Shown: piece after piece, positions 1 through 38,480 of the stretch
How the letters are laid out: each line of letters opens with the position of its first letter
Numbering within the stretch: position 1 is the first letter of the stretch
Assembly (NCBI GenBank): GCA_949317995.1
Contig: OX439048.1
Location: forward strand, 65,477,375 to 65,541,374
Length of the DNA stretch: 64,000 nucleotides
Reading direction: 5' to 3'
DNA from: Acholoe squamosa
Lineage: Eukaryota; Annelida; Polychaeta; Phyllodocida; Polynoidae
Program-made: the position numbers and the translations under genes
The notes under the pieces: model-generated
What the model saw: only the letters and a program-made list of their open reading frames with translations
Database searches by the model: none
Told to the model about the DNA's origin: nothing

Positions 1-176
1 TATGCGGGTAAGGCTTATACAAGAGAATTTACAGTAGTCAATTTAATGAGTGCACCCCACCCCCAGAACATATTGATATTATAGAAAATTGACAAACATT
101 AACCAATTTGTTAAGATCTATATTATTCCCTTTTGCATTTTGAGTTTAGTTTATAACTGAACAATTTTATTTCCAG

Positions 177-26455
<26,279 letters not shown>

Positions 26456-27975
26456 TCACGGCACACACAGAGGGGGACATTTACATAAACAGATGAGAAG
26501 AACCCACCCAGATCTACAATAAACCATCATCATCATTTCATTAAGGAGGATTATTCACTTCATTTTATCTTCATCAACCATCAAAATTAGAATGGCACAC
26601 CGCTGAGCCGATTTCAGAAAGTATGGGGGAGGGTTCTCAAGCCATGATATATTCAAGGACTGAACGAATATTTCACCGATGATGTCGGAGTGTGTCATAA
26701 CTATTACAGATATTTATAAAATACTGTTTGTCAGAGTGTCATCTGTGTCAAGATTTTCATGTCTTTTAAAACCTAATCTCCCAATCGAGCAAAGGCTATA
26801 TAATGATATAACCCAGTCCGTTGCTGCGGCTGTCTTGTCTTTACCTTTCTATTTTTCTCCCATTGTGTTCAAGATATCAGAAATGGTTAAATGATAACAT
26901 GTCTGTTAGAAAGTCTCATTTTTGTACGGAAGGTAAACTCCCTTGACCTCATTACCATCAATTTCACACAGATATTTCTTGATTTTTAAAGAATTTAAAA
27001 ACTAAAAATTAAAACCTTCAAGGCTTGGATCTGATTCCATCTGAACAATAAAATAATTTGAAAATGTCTCTCTGAATCAAAAACGGTTTGTGTCACAATA
27101 CATGTTCATTTAGCGGCCTCCGGTATTTGGGCGGGGTTCGGGTGGGTGTATCGTATTTGTACATAGACGATGTATAACATTATGTATTACGTGTAGAGCA
27201 TTATATTACAACCAAGTATGTCAACCTTCAGTGTGTTAAACGCAGAGCAAAGTTACCAACGTTACTGAGGTAGAAATATGAACCAAAGTTTGCTAAAATT
27301 GTTAGCCTTGTGGAAATCTCACAAACTCAGATTCTATTAAATGAAGCCATTCTCTATTTGATTTATCTGGCAAAAGTTTCTGGTGAACTCTAATAAAAGC
27401 AAAATAGAAGAATTGGCCAATCACCAAAGAGATTATCTAAAACATTGAATTAGTGTGTGAAGAAACATACGTTGGCTATACCCCGCAATATACTCGTTAA
27501 TTATGTGAATGTATCGGTCAGTGGTTTCCGTCAGTTTAAACAGACGTGCTCCTTGAGAATGAATGACAATACACACATAGTGTGAACAGATCCTAGCATT
27601 AGTAGGACAATACGCCCAGACTAGGATTGATACTAAACCATCTTCTTGATTGTACTGTGTTTTTGTTTTTTAACTCAATAAGTACTTTACAAAATAGCTG
27701 AGGTAATTGTAAGAATAAAAAGATCTACATGAGTTTGTACAAAATGGCCGAAATTGATCATGATACCATCGAAAATAAATGTTTCACATGATAAGTGGTT
27801 CAGTTTCCATTTGAAACATGAATAACTTTGGTTATTGACCAAAATAATAGTTAACATTCAGATTGTGTGAAAGACGACCGAGTCAAAATGTGAGTAAATC
27901 TGTTGTTGGTGCACAGTGAGTTGTAACATAAGACAAAAGGTAGACAAAAAGAAATAAAGTTAAAAAAAGAAATAT
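26456..27975 (+). other. Probable SMARCC 3' UTR
   Basis: AT-rich and non-coding after the stop. Candidate poly(A) signals AATAAA at 27047-27052 and 27953-27958. The true end cannot be fixed without transcripts. Confidence 0.55.
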
Positions 27976-28082
27976 TTGTTGGTCTTTTATTAATCATAAA
28001 GTCTGAAGGCTTATTTCGTTGATCCATTAATCGCTCCTTATGCAGGGGTGCATCATGCCCATTGGTCGGATGTGGCCTATAA

Positions 28083-28229
28083 GGGGCAATCCATGAATGA
28101 CGTCATGCAAAATTTGACCATTTTAACCCCCCACCCTGGTCATGCTTTTTGCCTTGCTTAAGGAACATGGAAAAATAATTCCATCACATCAATCCCCCTC
28201 CAGCATGACGTCATTTGTGGATGCCCCCT
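28083..28229. mobile_element. Small MITE with CRE-like TGACGTCA in both arms, about 147 bp
   Basis: Left arm GGGGCAATCCATGAATGACG then TCATGC; right arm GCATGACGTCATTTGTGGAT then GCCCCC. These are inverted repeats of about 27 bp. Each arm contains TGACGTCA, the palindromic CREB/ATF site. Confidence 0.6.
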
Positions 28230-28908
28230 ATGTCGGGTCTCAGCGTCTCATTGTAATAAAATACCATGAACCCTGTTGATAGTAATGTTCCTTTATTGCA
28301 TGGCTATAAACTAATGTCCACATATTGACAGGCGTGTCAGTACACATCTGTGTACATACATCTAAGTGTTAATTGCCACATGCCTGGAGGGGGGGGGGGT
28401 CGTGGTATTTTTTGGTGTGGCTGGACATGCATCAACTCTCACCGTCGGTAGGGCAATTTTCCATGGGAACTTCCTTTACAAAATTTTTCTCCTGACTTTC
28501 TTCATATTCTTTCCCCTCCAGTTTCATTTTTTTTACCTCCTACAACCTTTTCTATCCAGTGTTTCCCAAATACAGTTTTATAGTACTATATTTTTGCAGT
28601 ACATAGATTTCAAGGGTTAAAAAATGAAATGAGATCAGCACAATTATCACCTAAAAGTAAATGAACAAATGAAAAGAAATGGATAAAAGCTAATGACATT
28701 TAGTCCCAGTATTATCACCTCTAACCTCCAGCTAAGATAATTTCCTTTTCCAGACCCAGTTCTGCCAGGGAAATAGTCAATACTTCCCTGGTTCTGCTAA
28801 ACAATGCAAACATTACTCAGTACACAGAACAAATATACGTTCACACCCACGTGACAGTGTTAACCAATCAGAGCAGCCCTCAGTACACTGGTTCCTGTGT
28901 ACTCTATC

Positions 28909-29387
28909 GGTGCGTTCGGGCAACGGTTTTCTAACCATATGCAGTGCATTGTGGGTGGGGGTGACCTCGAACGCTAACTACACCACCTTAGCTTGTTCCC
29001 TCCACCCCCTTCCACCCCAGCCAGGTCTGGCTAGGTACCAGTCCCTAACTATGCTTGGGAGGGTAGTAAGTTGACTCAGGGATCAACATTGACCCACATA
29101 GGGAGGACCAATAGGGGGTGGCCTATAATCGGTGCGTTCGGAGTACGGCCGAGGGATCAATGCTGGTTTGTAAGGCCACCCCCCATTGGTCCTGCCCATG
29201 TGGGTCAATGTTGATCCCTGAGTCAACTTACTACACTCCCAAGCATAGTTAGGGACTGGTACCTACCCAGACATGGCTGGGGTGGACAGGGGTGGAGGGA
29301 ACAAGCTAAGGTTGTGTAGTTAGCGTTCGAGGTCACCCCCACCCACAATGCACTGCATATGGTTAGAAAACCGCTGCCCGAACGCCT
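28909..29387. repeat. Large inverted-repeat element, arms about 215 bp
   Basis: 28909-29124 is the near-exact reverse complement of 29173-29387: both contain TTTTCTAACCATATGCAGTG, GTGACCTCGAACGCTAACTA, GACTCAGGGATCAACATTGA or their complements. A 48-bp loop joins them. A second, partial copy begins at 29412 and resumes at 35563 after the inserted LTR element. No ORF or transposase seen. Confidence 0.85.
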
Positions 29388-29546
29388 CGACTGTATGTAT
29401 ATGGGGGAACGATTGAGGCGTTCGGAGTACGGCCGAGGGATCAATGCTAGTTTGTAAGGCCACCCCCCATTGGTTCTCCCCATGTAGGTCAATGTTGATC
29501 CCTGAGTCAACTTACTACCCTCCCAATCATAGTTAAGCATTGGTAC

Positions 29547-31470
29547 TGTGACGAGAACGCACGGCGTCGACCGCTCCCATACCTTGCCGGGCTGCCCCAG
29601 CCCTCCCCCCGGGGATCTGCCACTCTTCACGGGAGCCCTGTCCGCAGTTACCCCTATTTTCGCCCATGCAGCGACCTTCTTTCCCACATCAATCTCACAA
29701 ATCTACACTGAGACAATTTTTATGTCATAGTCAGGGAGGTGGACGGGAAGTTTCGGCACCCCTACCAACCTTTGTTTAGTCTGTATTCTTTAGTTTAGGG
29801 GTATATTTTGATGAAACAGTGACAGCACTCCAGCTTCCTTCTTCACCCTGTCACTTATGGACAGGGACTGAAGTAACCGGTCCCGCACACGGGGCCCTGT
29901 TTCTACCCAAGCTTTGTAAAATATGCCTTATCTGCACAAAGTCACACAATTTAAAGTAGCACTATGGTTAGATATGACTTTAATTAAAGTAGCCTCTTTA
30001 GTTTTATTGACAAAATATTAGTGCAAACCACTGTATTTTTAAGTCAATTGACAGCCTGATCTGGACTGGGAAAATAGAGGCAGTAGCCATTTTGGCCCCA
30101 AGCCAGTCCCCAAATTTGGCACCCCCAGTATGGCCAATTCTGGACATATTTACATAATTCAAGTAGTGACTCCCACTAACTTGGGGTCATAGACCATTAT
30201 GGCATTGTTGTATTTTTAAGAAATTGTCTGATTATTCCATAAATTCAGACTGAAATTCCAGCCAATCAGGGCAGCCCTGTCAGGGCCCTGTTGGGTCCTA
30301 TGGGGTCCTGTTAGGCCCTCCTCCATTGGCTGGGGCTGGTCAGGTGGTCAGGCCCAGCCAAGCTCTATATAAGCAGTCCAGCCTGCTCAGTCAGGCAGAA
30401 CCAAACTGGCTCTCACCACACACACTGCCAACTAGGAGCAACTCACCACCAGCTCACCAACCCACTGCTAACAAGGAGCAGTCTCCACCACCTCACTGCC
30501 AACAAGGAGCAGTCTCCACCACCTCACTGCCAACCAGGAGCAGTCTTCGCACCTTCCCGGGTCCACCCCACTGGAACCGAACAACTTTAACATGAGTCCG
30601 AGTCACTCAACCGAACACCGTGTCGCACCTTCCCGGGTCCACCCCACTGGAACAGAACAACTTTAACATGAGTCCGAGTCACTCAACCAAACGCCGTGTC
30701 GCACCTTCTCGGGTCCACCCCACCAGAACCGAACAACTTTAACATGAATCCGAATCACTCAACCGAACACCTTTAATGCAGGGCCGCGTCACCCCCGCTC
30801 CACCCAACACCGGCGTCCCCCGGCAAGAGTCGTTCAACTTCTACGGGCCATCCCTAGCTCAGCTGGAGGAGCCGTTAAACTTTACTTACGTTGGGCTTAG
30901 TGCAGACCTAGCCCCCATCCATAGTTATCACATACGTGTGGGCTTAGCGATGTCCTGGCCCCATCAACTTTAATTTTATTTACGTTGGGCTTAGTGGAGA
31001 CCTGGCCCCCATCCATAGTTATCACATACGTGTGGGCTTAGCGATGTCCTGGCCCCATCAACTTTAACTTTATTTTATGTTGGGCTTAGCGGAGACCTGG
31101 CCCCTATCCATAGTTATCACCTATGTGTGGGCTTAGCGATGTCCTGGCCCCATCAACTTTAACTTTATTTACGTTGGGCTTAGCGGAGACCTGGCCCCTA
31201 TCCATAGTTATCACCTACGTGTGGGCTTAGCAATGTCCTGGCCCGTTTGATATAGAAATATAGTGTAACTGATAGAGACCACCTTGTTGAATATTTTACT
31301 TTAGAAATAAAAGAATGTATAACTGTAATCCCCAGGTTGTCTTATGTCCTTGACCTGGTGTTAACGCCATCCTAGTGGTCCGAACTTGGAGCTTTCTAGT
31401 TCCCCTCTTAGTAAGAACACAACGAGAAGTACTAGACCCCGCACCACCCTTTGCGGGGAATTCCGCTACA
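29547..31470 (+). repeat. 5' LTR of the gag-only element (1,924 bp)
   Basis: Has a TATA box TATATAAG at 30366-30373, a poly(A) signal AATAAA at 31306-31311, and three nested tandem arrays: about 30-bp units (30415-30545), 76-bp units with CTTCCCGGGTCCACCCCACT (30548-30775), and about 95-bp units with GTTGGGCTTAG and ATCCATAGTTATCAC (30888-31240). It carries 70 bp near its start (about 29571-29640) that the 3' LTR lacks. Confidence 0.9.
30366..30373 (+). promoter_or_regulatory. LTR TATA box
   Basis: TATATAAG followed about 25 bp downstream by a CTCAGTCA initiator-like motif. The same arrangement is in the 3' LTR at 34458-34465. It would drive the element's genomic RNA. Confidence 0.55.
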
Positions 31471-31475
31471 GAAAA

Positions 31476-31490
31476 TGGTGCCGTGACCAG
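31476..31490 (+). other. Primer-binding site of the gag-only element
   Basis: TGGTGCCGTGACCAG, five bases after the 5' LTR. It starts with TGG, complementary to a tRNA 3' CCA end. Identical to the PBS of the element at 57934. Confidence 0.75.
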
Positions 31491-31594
31491 GATGGCTAAG
31501 TCACACTAGCGAGGGCATTTGATTGACCTATACAGTTCAAACTTTTCTAATTTTATCCACAGCATTTTAACTAGGAACACATATCGCTGCGAAC

Positions 31595-32443
31595 ATGAAC
31601 TTTCTTAGTAAAAGTTTCACTGCCTTGCAGAACTTATTTTCACCTCAGTCCCAGATGCCCGAGGTGCAAACTAGAAGATCGCTGAGTTTAGAGCCAGGAG
31701 CTGAGGGAGGGTTTTGCCAGATGCCCGAGACTCCTGAGAGTCAATGGCCTCAAGGAAACTTGTCCCGAAGCAGCTCCATACAGTCTCTACTTACCCTCAG
31801 ACGGGTACACGAAGTAGCAAGCACAGATTATCCTCCCCCTGTGGATACTCCTCGCCCAAGGCACCCACCGATGGGACCCCCATGCCGAAGGAAGGCTAAG
31901 GAACCGATGCGCTACAATGGCAAGTCAGACCTGCCCGATTGGCTCAGCCACTTCCGCAGTATTGCTGTCTGGAATGGTTGGGAAGACGATGAGTATGGTT
32001 TGCAGTTGGCGTGTTCGCTTGTAGAGGATGCACGTGAGGTACTTTCTTCACTACCGGAACACCTTCAGTGTGACCGAGAGGCCCTCGAAACTGCACTGAA
32101 GCAACGGTTCTACCCACCTGGAAGGGAGAGTTCATACTCCCTCCAGCTTCATACTCGTGCCATGAGTCCGAACGAGTCGGTCCCCAAGTATGGTGCCGCA
32201 ATCAGACGCCTAGCACATAGGGCCTACCCTGATAGCGCCCTAAGCCAGAGAGCTCTGATTGACCATTTTATCCGAGGACTCCAGTCCAAGGACCTTCGAT
32301 GCCATGTCCACCTGAGTAAGCCAAAAAGCTTAACAGAAGCTATAGACATTGCAGTCGACTTCCATTCTTTTGAAGAAACTGAGAAACCAAAAAGGCAGCA
32401 GAGCACCCCTCGGGAACATCCCACAGAAATTGAGACCGCCTGA
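31595..32443 (+). CDS. Gag-like capsid ORF of the gag-only element (282 aa)
   Basis: Structural protein of a Ty3/Gypsy-type element. Residues about 1-104 are Ser/Pro-rich; about 105-265 have the Gypsy Gag capsid pattern (YNGKSDLPDWLSHF, NGWEDDEYGLQLACSL, a PDSALSQRALIDHFIRGL helix). It ends with a basic KPKRQQ stretch and has no CCHC knuckle. The ATG at 31595 lies 124 nt after the LTR. The ORF is intact, but no pol frame follows; the next 1.2 kb has only short ORFs. Confidence 0.8.
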   Translation: MNFLSKSFTALQNLFSPQSQMPEVQTRRSLSLEPGAEGGFCQMPETPESQWPQGNLSRSSSIQSLLTLRRVHEVASTDYPPPVDTPRPRHPPMGPPCRRKAKEPMRYNGKSDLPDWLSHFRSIAVWNGWEDDEYGLQLACSLVEDAREVLSSLPEHLQCDREALETALKQRFYPPGRESSYSLQLHTRAMSPNESVPKYGAAIRRLAHRAYPDSALSQRALIDHFIRGLQSKDLRCHVHLSKPKSLTEAIDIAVDFHSFEETEKPKRQQSTPREHPTEIETA

Positions 32444-33708
32444 GACACAAGGAAGTCCCAATCAACTAGCTGCAAGATGAATGTATGACAATTGAGGTCA
32501 TGTCTTTTGACTGGTGTGATACCCATATCACCAGGCAAATGACATGCCACTTTCCAACTTAGGTGCTGTAGCTTGGAACAACTACTTCTTCAGAGTGGTT
32601 GTCCCAGTCGAGAAACAGAGACAAGTGTCAGATACAGGAGGGCACATCGAAGCACCTTGTGGACGCGATTGGATGATTCCCACTAACATGGATAGTTTCC
32701 AGAACACCAGGCGAGGCGGGATGCAACAGATGAGAGGTTCTCCAGAGAGTGGTTCTGACAGAGTGGGCTGCCATTTGCAGAGGTTTTTGTTTCCTGGATG
32801 GCAGTGACATTCGTCACATTACAGGATTTTATGGGTATGAATTCCCTGTGCTGTGTGTCACTTTGATGCAGAAGAGAGTAACTCAGAAGGCTGGAGTTCT
32901 GACATTGCTGAAGGTCAGGGGTATGAAGTCCCTGGATGGCAGTGAGGCATGTCGCTCTGATACAGACAAGCGAGGTTCACTCTACGGTGTCTCAGATGTT
33001 GTACACACCTTTTGGTTTTTATTGTTCTGCTTTTGTTTTATTTTTGAAGGGAAAAAAAAAAATGGATAGGTGGTGAATTGTTGAATTATATCTGGGTAGT
33101 TGTTTCCGCTACAAGCAACTTGTCCCTGCTGGATGCCCCCGCTGAAGACTTTGACTCTGACTTTTGAACTGATTGGTATTGTGTTTACTTGGATTATTTT
33201 TGTAACTTTTTTTAGTTGGATTCTAAAGTCAATTGGTATGACTTTTAGGAGTGGGGCTTAGAAAACCTCATCTCTGATGATGGAACTGGTTTATTTGTTT
33301 ACTGTGACTTTTTTTTCTTTTTTTTTTTGAGTTTGCTGCATAAGTTGATTGATTTGCCTACCCAGGATTAGGAACTCACCATTTGTTGTTGTTGTTGCCA
33401 CACAAGGCTGTGTTCTTTGAACAGTGTAGTGTTTGTGAGGAAACCTTTGCCGCCTTGAAAAAAAAAGTAGGTGCCTTAAAGGTCAATCCTCAGCTACCAC
33501 TACATTCTAGGAAGTACTCCCCCTTAGCCACTGCACTTAGGCAGACTTCATCGTAGATGATTTCACTTGTAGAACTTCATAGTGTATATACCACTTGATC
33601 CGGATATAGGACCTAGTGATAGACTCCATTGGACCAAGAACCTTTGAAGAAGTGGGCCTCCTCTGAAGAGACACAGATGCGGGGTCGCATCTTTTCTAAA
33701 AGGGGTGG
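32444..33708 (+). other. Internal region after gag, pol lost; possible pol trace
   Basis: No long ORF. A stretch near 33434-33530 reads CEETFAALKKKVGAL and may be a relic of the Gypsy RT/RNase H boundary, but this is weak. A purine-rich tract lies at 33698-33708. Confidence 0.4.
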
Positions 33709-35562
33709 TGTGACGAGAACGCACGGCGTCTGTCCGCAGTTACCCCTATTTTCGCCCATGCAGCGACCTTCTTTCCCACATCAATCTCACAAATCTACAC
33801 TAAGACAATTTTTATGTCATAGTCAGGGAGGTGGACGGGAAGTTTAGGCACCCCTACCAACCTTTGTTTAGTCTGTATTCTTTAGTTTAGGGGTATATTT
33901 TGATGAAACAGTGACAGCACTCCAGCTTACTTCTTCACCCTGTCACTTATGGACAGGGACTGAAGTAACCGGTCCCGCACACGGGGCCCTGTTTCTACCC
34001 AAGCTTTGTAAAATATGCCTTATCTGCACAAAGTCACACAATTTAAAGTAGCACTATGGTTAGATATGACTTTAATTAAAGTAGCCTCTTTAGTTTTATT
34101 GACAAAATATTAGTGCAAACCACTGTATTTTTAAGTCAATTGACAGCCTGATCTGGACTGGGAAAATAGAGGCAGTAGCCATTTTGGCCCCAAGCCAGTC
34201 CCCAAATTTGGCACCCCCAGTATGGCCAATTCTGGACATATTTACATAATTCAAGTAGTGACTCCCACTAACTTGGGGTCATAGACCATTATGGCATTGT
34301 TGTATTTTTAAGAAATTGTCTGATTATTCCATAAATTCAGACTGAAATTCCAGCCAATCAGGGCAGCCCTGTCAGGGCCCTGTTGGGTCCTATGGGGTCC
34401 TGTTAGGCCCTCCTCCATTGGCTGGGGCTGGTCAGGTGGTCAGGCCCAGCCAAGCTCTATATAAGCAGTCCAGCCTGCTCAGTCAGGCAGAACCAAACTG
34501 GCTCTCACCACACACACTGCCAACTAGGAGCAACTCACCACCAGCTCACCAACCCACTGCTAACAAGGAGCAGTCTCCACCACCTCACTGCCAACAAGGA
34601 GCAGTCTCCACCACCTCACTGCCAACCAGGAGCAGTCTTCGCACCTTCCCGGGTCCACCCCACTGGAACCGAACAACTTTAACATGAGTCCGAGTCACTC
34701 AACCGAACACCGTGTCGCACCTTCCCGGGTCCACCCCACTGGAACAGAACAACTTTAACATGAGTCCGAGTCACTCAACCAAACGCCGTGTCGCACCTTC
34801 TCGGGTCCACCCCACAAGAACCGAACAACTTTAACATGAATCCGAATCACTCAACCGAACACCTTTAATGCAGGGCCGCGTCACCCCCGCTCCACCCAAC
34901 ACCGGCGTCCCCCGGCAAGAGTCGTTCAGCTTCTACGGGCCATCCCTAGCTCAGCTGGAGGAGCCGTTAAACTTTACTTACGTTGGGCTTAGTGGAGACC
35001 TGGCCCCCATCCATAGTTATCACATACGTGTGGGCTTAGCGATGTCCTGGCCCCATCAACTTTAATTTTATTTACGTTGGGCTAAGTGGAGACCTGGCCC
35101 CCATCCATAGTTATCACATACGTGTGGGCTTAGCGATGTCCTGGCCCCATCAACTTTAACTTTATTTTACGTTGGGCTTAGCGGAGACCTGGCCCCTATC
35201 CATAGTTATCACCTATGTGTGGGCTTAGCAATGTCCTGGCCCCATCAACTTTAACTTTATTTACGTTGGGCTTAGCGGAGACCTGGCCCCTATCCATAGT
35301 TATCACCTACATGTGGGCTTAGCAATGTCCTGGCCCGTTTGATATAGAAATATAGTGTAACTGATAGAGACCACCTTGTTGAATATTTTACTTTAGAAAT
35401 AAAAGAATGTATAACTGTAATCCCCAGGTTGTCTTATGTCCTTGACCTGGTGTTAACGCCATCCTAGTGGTCCGAACTTGGAGCTTTCTAGTTCCCCTCT
35501 TAGTAAGAACACAACGAGAAGTACTAGACCCCGCACCACCCTTTGCGGGGAATTCCGCTACA
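33709..35562 (+). repeat. 3' LTR of the gag-only element (1,854 bp)
   Basis: Same order as the 5' LTR: TATA box 34458-34465, the three tandem arrays, and AATAAA at 35398-35403. It lacks the 70-bp segment near the start. Confidence 0.9.
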
Positions 35563-36645
35563 GTACCTAGCCAGACCTGGCTAGGGTGGAGGGAACAAGC
35601 TAAGGTTGTGTAGTTAGCGTTCGAGGTCACCCCCACCCACAATGCACTGCATATGGTTAGAAAACCGCTGCCCGAACGCCTCGATTGAAGAGGAGGTACA
35701 CATCGCAAGGACCTCTTGTGGGGAAAAGCTGAACTACAATGGACAGGCCTTATTGGGCACTAGCTGGTCTGGAGCTGGTTCCAGCAACACACACTAATAA
35801 AAACTGATGAGATGGGACCAGCATGTCCCTGGAAGTGGGTGTTAACCAGGGACAAGGTACCCATCATGGTATGTCTTATCAGTGGGATTTACCTCAACCA
35901 GCGAAATTCAAAATGGCGGCTCCAGTAGGCCTCCATACTGAGTCCTATATATGGAGGTAGCAGGGTGCATATTGACCAATGAGAAAGTTTCACCAATTCA
36001 CTGCAGAATTATTAGGGTGCATTAACCTTCTCTAGCCCGGATTCTCCACACACCCCCCCTCCAGACCCCTATAGGGGTCTGTGGGGGGGGGGTTAATTTC
36101 CACATATTATATCCAATAATTTTTGTTTAAGCTACCAGTACATTTGTATAGATAAGTTGATGCAGGCTGAAAATAGAGCAATCCATGCTGACTCGTTTAG
36201 CATTTTTTAAATGTCAAATTTGAGAAATCCTACTATCTTATTACTTAAAGGTCTATCAAATATATTTCTAGGAATGAATAGCCTGATATTCCAAGGACAA
36301 AAATTACAAAGGTGCACAAGAAAGACCCTATGCTTATGCTTGATAAATGATTCTCATATAATATTCAACTAGGATTGTGGTGTTTGTAGGCCATTCCCAT
36401 AGATTGCTATATGAATTAATTCTTAAATATGACCGGTACCCTCACAAGGGGGGCACATGGTTCTCCCTTGTGGCTTGTCTGACCGCACTATGCTCTGAAC
36501 AGTCACATTGTAAACTCACATATAAATGCCAGACCCCTGACTTTGGGAGATGCTATATTAAAGACGCACCTGGTCTCTGTTTTAGCGTACAAGCCGCAGC
36601 TATATCACCAATCTGGATGATATGTAGGCGGGACATGATAGTGAT
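35563..36645. other. Second half of the inverted-repeat element copy, then unclassified sequence
   Basis: 35563-35680 continues the element interrupted at 29546. After that there is a G/C-run hairpin at about 36047-36093 (CCAGACCCCTATAGGGGTCTG core) and no recognised gene. Confidence 0.5.
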
Positions 36646-36740
36646 TTTCTGTTAATTAGCATAATTAGGTCAGTCACGTGACCTGCTCTGGCCAATGGCA
36701 TTGGTCACATGACTGACCTACTTGTGGTAATTAACAGGAA
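36646..36740. repeat. 95-bp fold-back element
   Basis: TTTCTGTTAATTAGC..AGGTCAGTCACGTGACC faces GGTCACATGACTGACCT..GGTAATTAACAGGAA as imperfect inverted repeats with a short GGCCAATGGCATT loop. Probably a small MITE. Confidence 0.6.
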
Positions 36741-37194
36741 ACCTCCATGAACACAGTGTATTATGGGAAACCTCAATAGACTGAATGGGAATTTTTGGTA
36801 GGTCTTATATCCATGAGAGGGCTTCACACTGTGTACCTCCTCTGGCATAGAGTCCAGTCAGTGTGTGCAGTGGTGCGTGACGGACAGGTTCTGACCACTC
36901 ACACATACAATACAGGTTAGTCAGCACTAAATACAAGCACACACAGTGAGAGAAGGGAGGGTAGGAGTAGGACTGGACACAGACCACCACACACAGGAAG
37001 ACTATACACTATAGGTACAGGGACCACCACAGGTAAGGGCGAATAAGGCTTTATTGTAGAATTCTATAGTAATCCTATTAGTAGACTGCTGTAAAAAGAA
37101 CTTCCCAGAGATTTGTAGATATGGGTATAACAGATTTGTACTGATGCCATTTCAGATGGGGAATGAATTGAGCAAGTGAAATAGGGGAGAGAAG

Positions 37195-37375
37195 CACCAT
37201 GCTACTTGCTGTTGGGCTTCCCTTGGCTTGGGCACCCATCATGGGGGGGGGGGGTCAATCCAATCTATATCTCCTCTGTGGATTCGGTGCCAAAACATGT
37301 TCAACTGTCAACTCCTGGTATGTAGTTTTCTCGCCATGAATGTGGCCTTAGCTGTTGAAATGGCGTTAAACCAAC
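37195..37375 (+). mobile_element. SINE-like element copy, diverged
   Basis: Shares TCTATATCTCCTCTGTGG, GTAGTTTTCTCGCCATGAAT and GCTGTTGAAATGGCGTTAAA with the 1906-2090 element (in complement there). A G-run interrupts the 5' part. Confidence 0.5.
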
Positions 37376-38480
37376 CAGTACTCACCCACCCCAACTCACG
37401 GTGTGAGTAGATACTAGTAGAGTGAAGAGGGCAGGGCTGAGGGGGGTGCACACAGGTGGTCAATGGGTGGGGGGGGGGATACATTCAGTTGTTGACCAGG
37501 CCATTTATAGATCCAGTCCCTTCATCAGAAAGGTCAGGCTTAGGTAAGTAGTTAAAAGGAAGGAGAATGGCCCAAGTAGAAGAAAATTATAATCAAGCTG
37601 TTGGGACATGGAGTGGGCTAAAATGTATATAGCGGCGGGTCGGGTTTCCACAATTAACATGAACTTAATTGAGGGGAATGAGAAGTTCTTAAGTTTGACT
37701 ACGGTATTAGTCGAGAGCAGGTAATGGTAATGGGATGGACTTGTGCCCCCCCCCCTCAAAAAAAAAAAAAAGAGTTGAATTTCCGGTAACATGACCAAAA
37801 AAGTTGAGGTCGGTAGGTCGGATTTTTCTTTTATATATATATATTATTTTTTACATTTCCAAGGCTTCATGTAGTCATACTTTGCTACGTTTTCACTGGT
37901 TATCACAGGAAATGGTCGTTTTTTGTATAAAATGTGAGAAAATGATGGGGAAATGCATCTACATTATTCGAATAAAAATTTGGAAATTTGGAAAAATTCA
38001 AAAAAATTCTGAGGTCGGCCCCTTTTGGCTGAGCACAGTCGGGTGACCGGAAACCTTTTTTTTTGCCTGAGCTAAAACTTAAGCGAGACAGACAGACACA
38101 GACAGAGGAAGGGAATGAGATGTGTACATATAATGCAACATCAAATATCTATCAGGAACTTCAAGAGGGTAGAATGAAAAGAAAGTCTGGATGACACTGC
38201 AAACCATATCCTACACCTGGACAGCCTCAGGTCATAGACTTACTATGAGGCTGTCAATAGTGTCCTACACTAGTGACTGCCTTCCAGAGCTATGATAATT
38301 CTGGTATTGGTACTAATCATAGGCTACCAATTGGTGCTCACGAATATCTGGAACAATTTGGAGATTTTGAAATCGAAGTGGTCTCGAGCTGTCTTGTGAC
38401 TGGTGAGCAGGTTTAATTGTTGTTGTCGGAGTAGTAAAATGGGTTTAGACCCCTAGACTCGACATGTGACATGGCCATTT
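37376..38480. other. Intergenic, no gene; possible MITE at 37783-38062
   Basis: TTTCCGGTAACATGAC at the left and GTGACCGGAAACC at the right form short inverted ends around 280 bp of AT-rich sequence. The rest shows no feature. Confidence 0.35.

Larger units (their letters stand above)
29547..35562 (+). mobile_element. Gag-only LTR retroelement with about 1.9-kb LTRs, 6.0 kb, target duplication GTAC
   Basis: Two direct LTRs (29547-31470 and 33709-35562), both starting TGTGACGAGAACGC and ending TTCCGCTACA, enclose 2.2 kb of internal sequence. GTAC at 29543-29546 and 35563-35566 is the target duplication. PBS TGGTGCCGTGACCAG at 31476-31490; purine tract AAAAGGGGTGG just before the 3' LTR. Only a gag-like ORF is intact; no reverse transcriptase, RNase H or integrase is present apart from a possible trace near 33430-33530. 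It is therefore non-autonomous and would depend on a relative for pol functions. About eleven single-base differences plus one 70-bp indel separate the LTRs. Confidence 0.9.

Noticed and set aside
29223..29687. 154-codon minus ORF
   Set aside because: Spans the inverted-repeat element and the LTR start; no coding character and it crosses an insertion boundary.
30326..30595. 89-codon ORF present in both LTRs of the gag-only element
   Set aside because: Lies in tandem repeats of the LTR around the TATA box; duplicated only because LTRs are duplicated.
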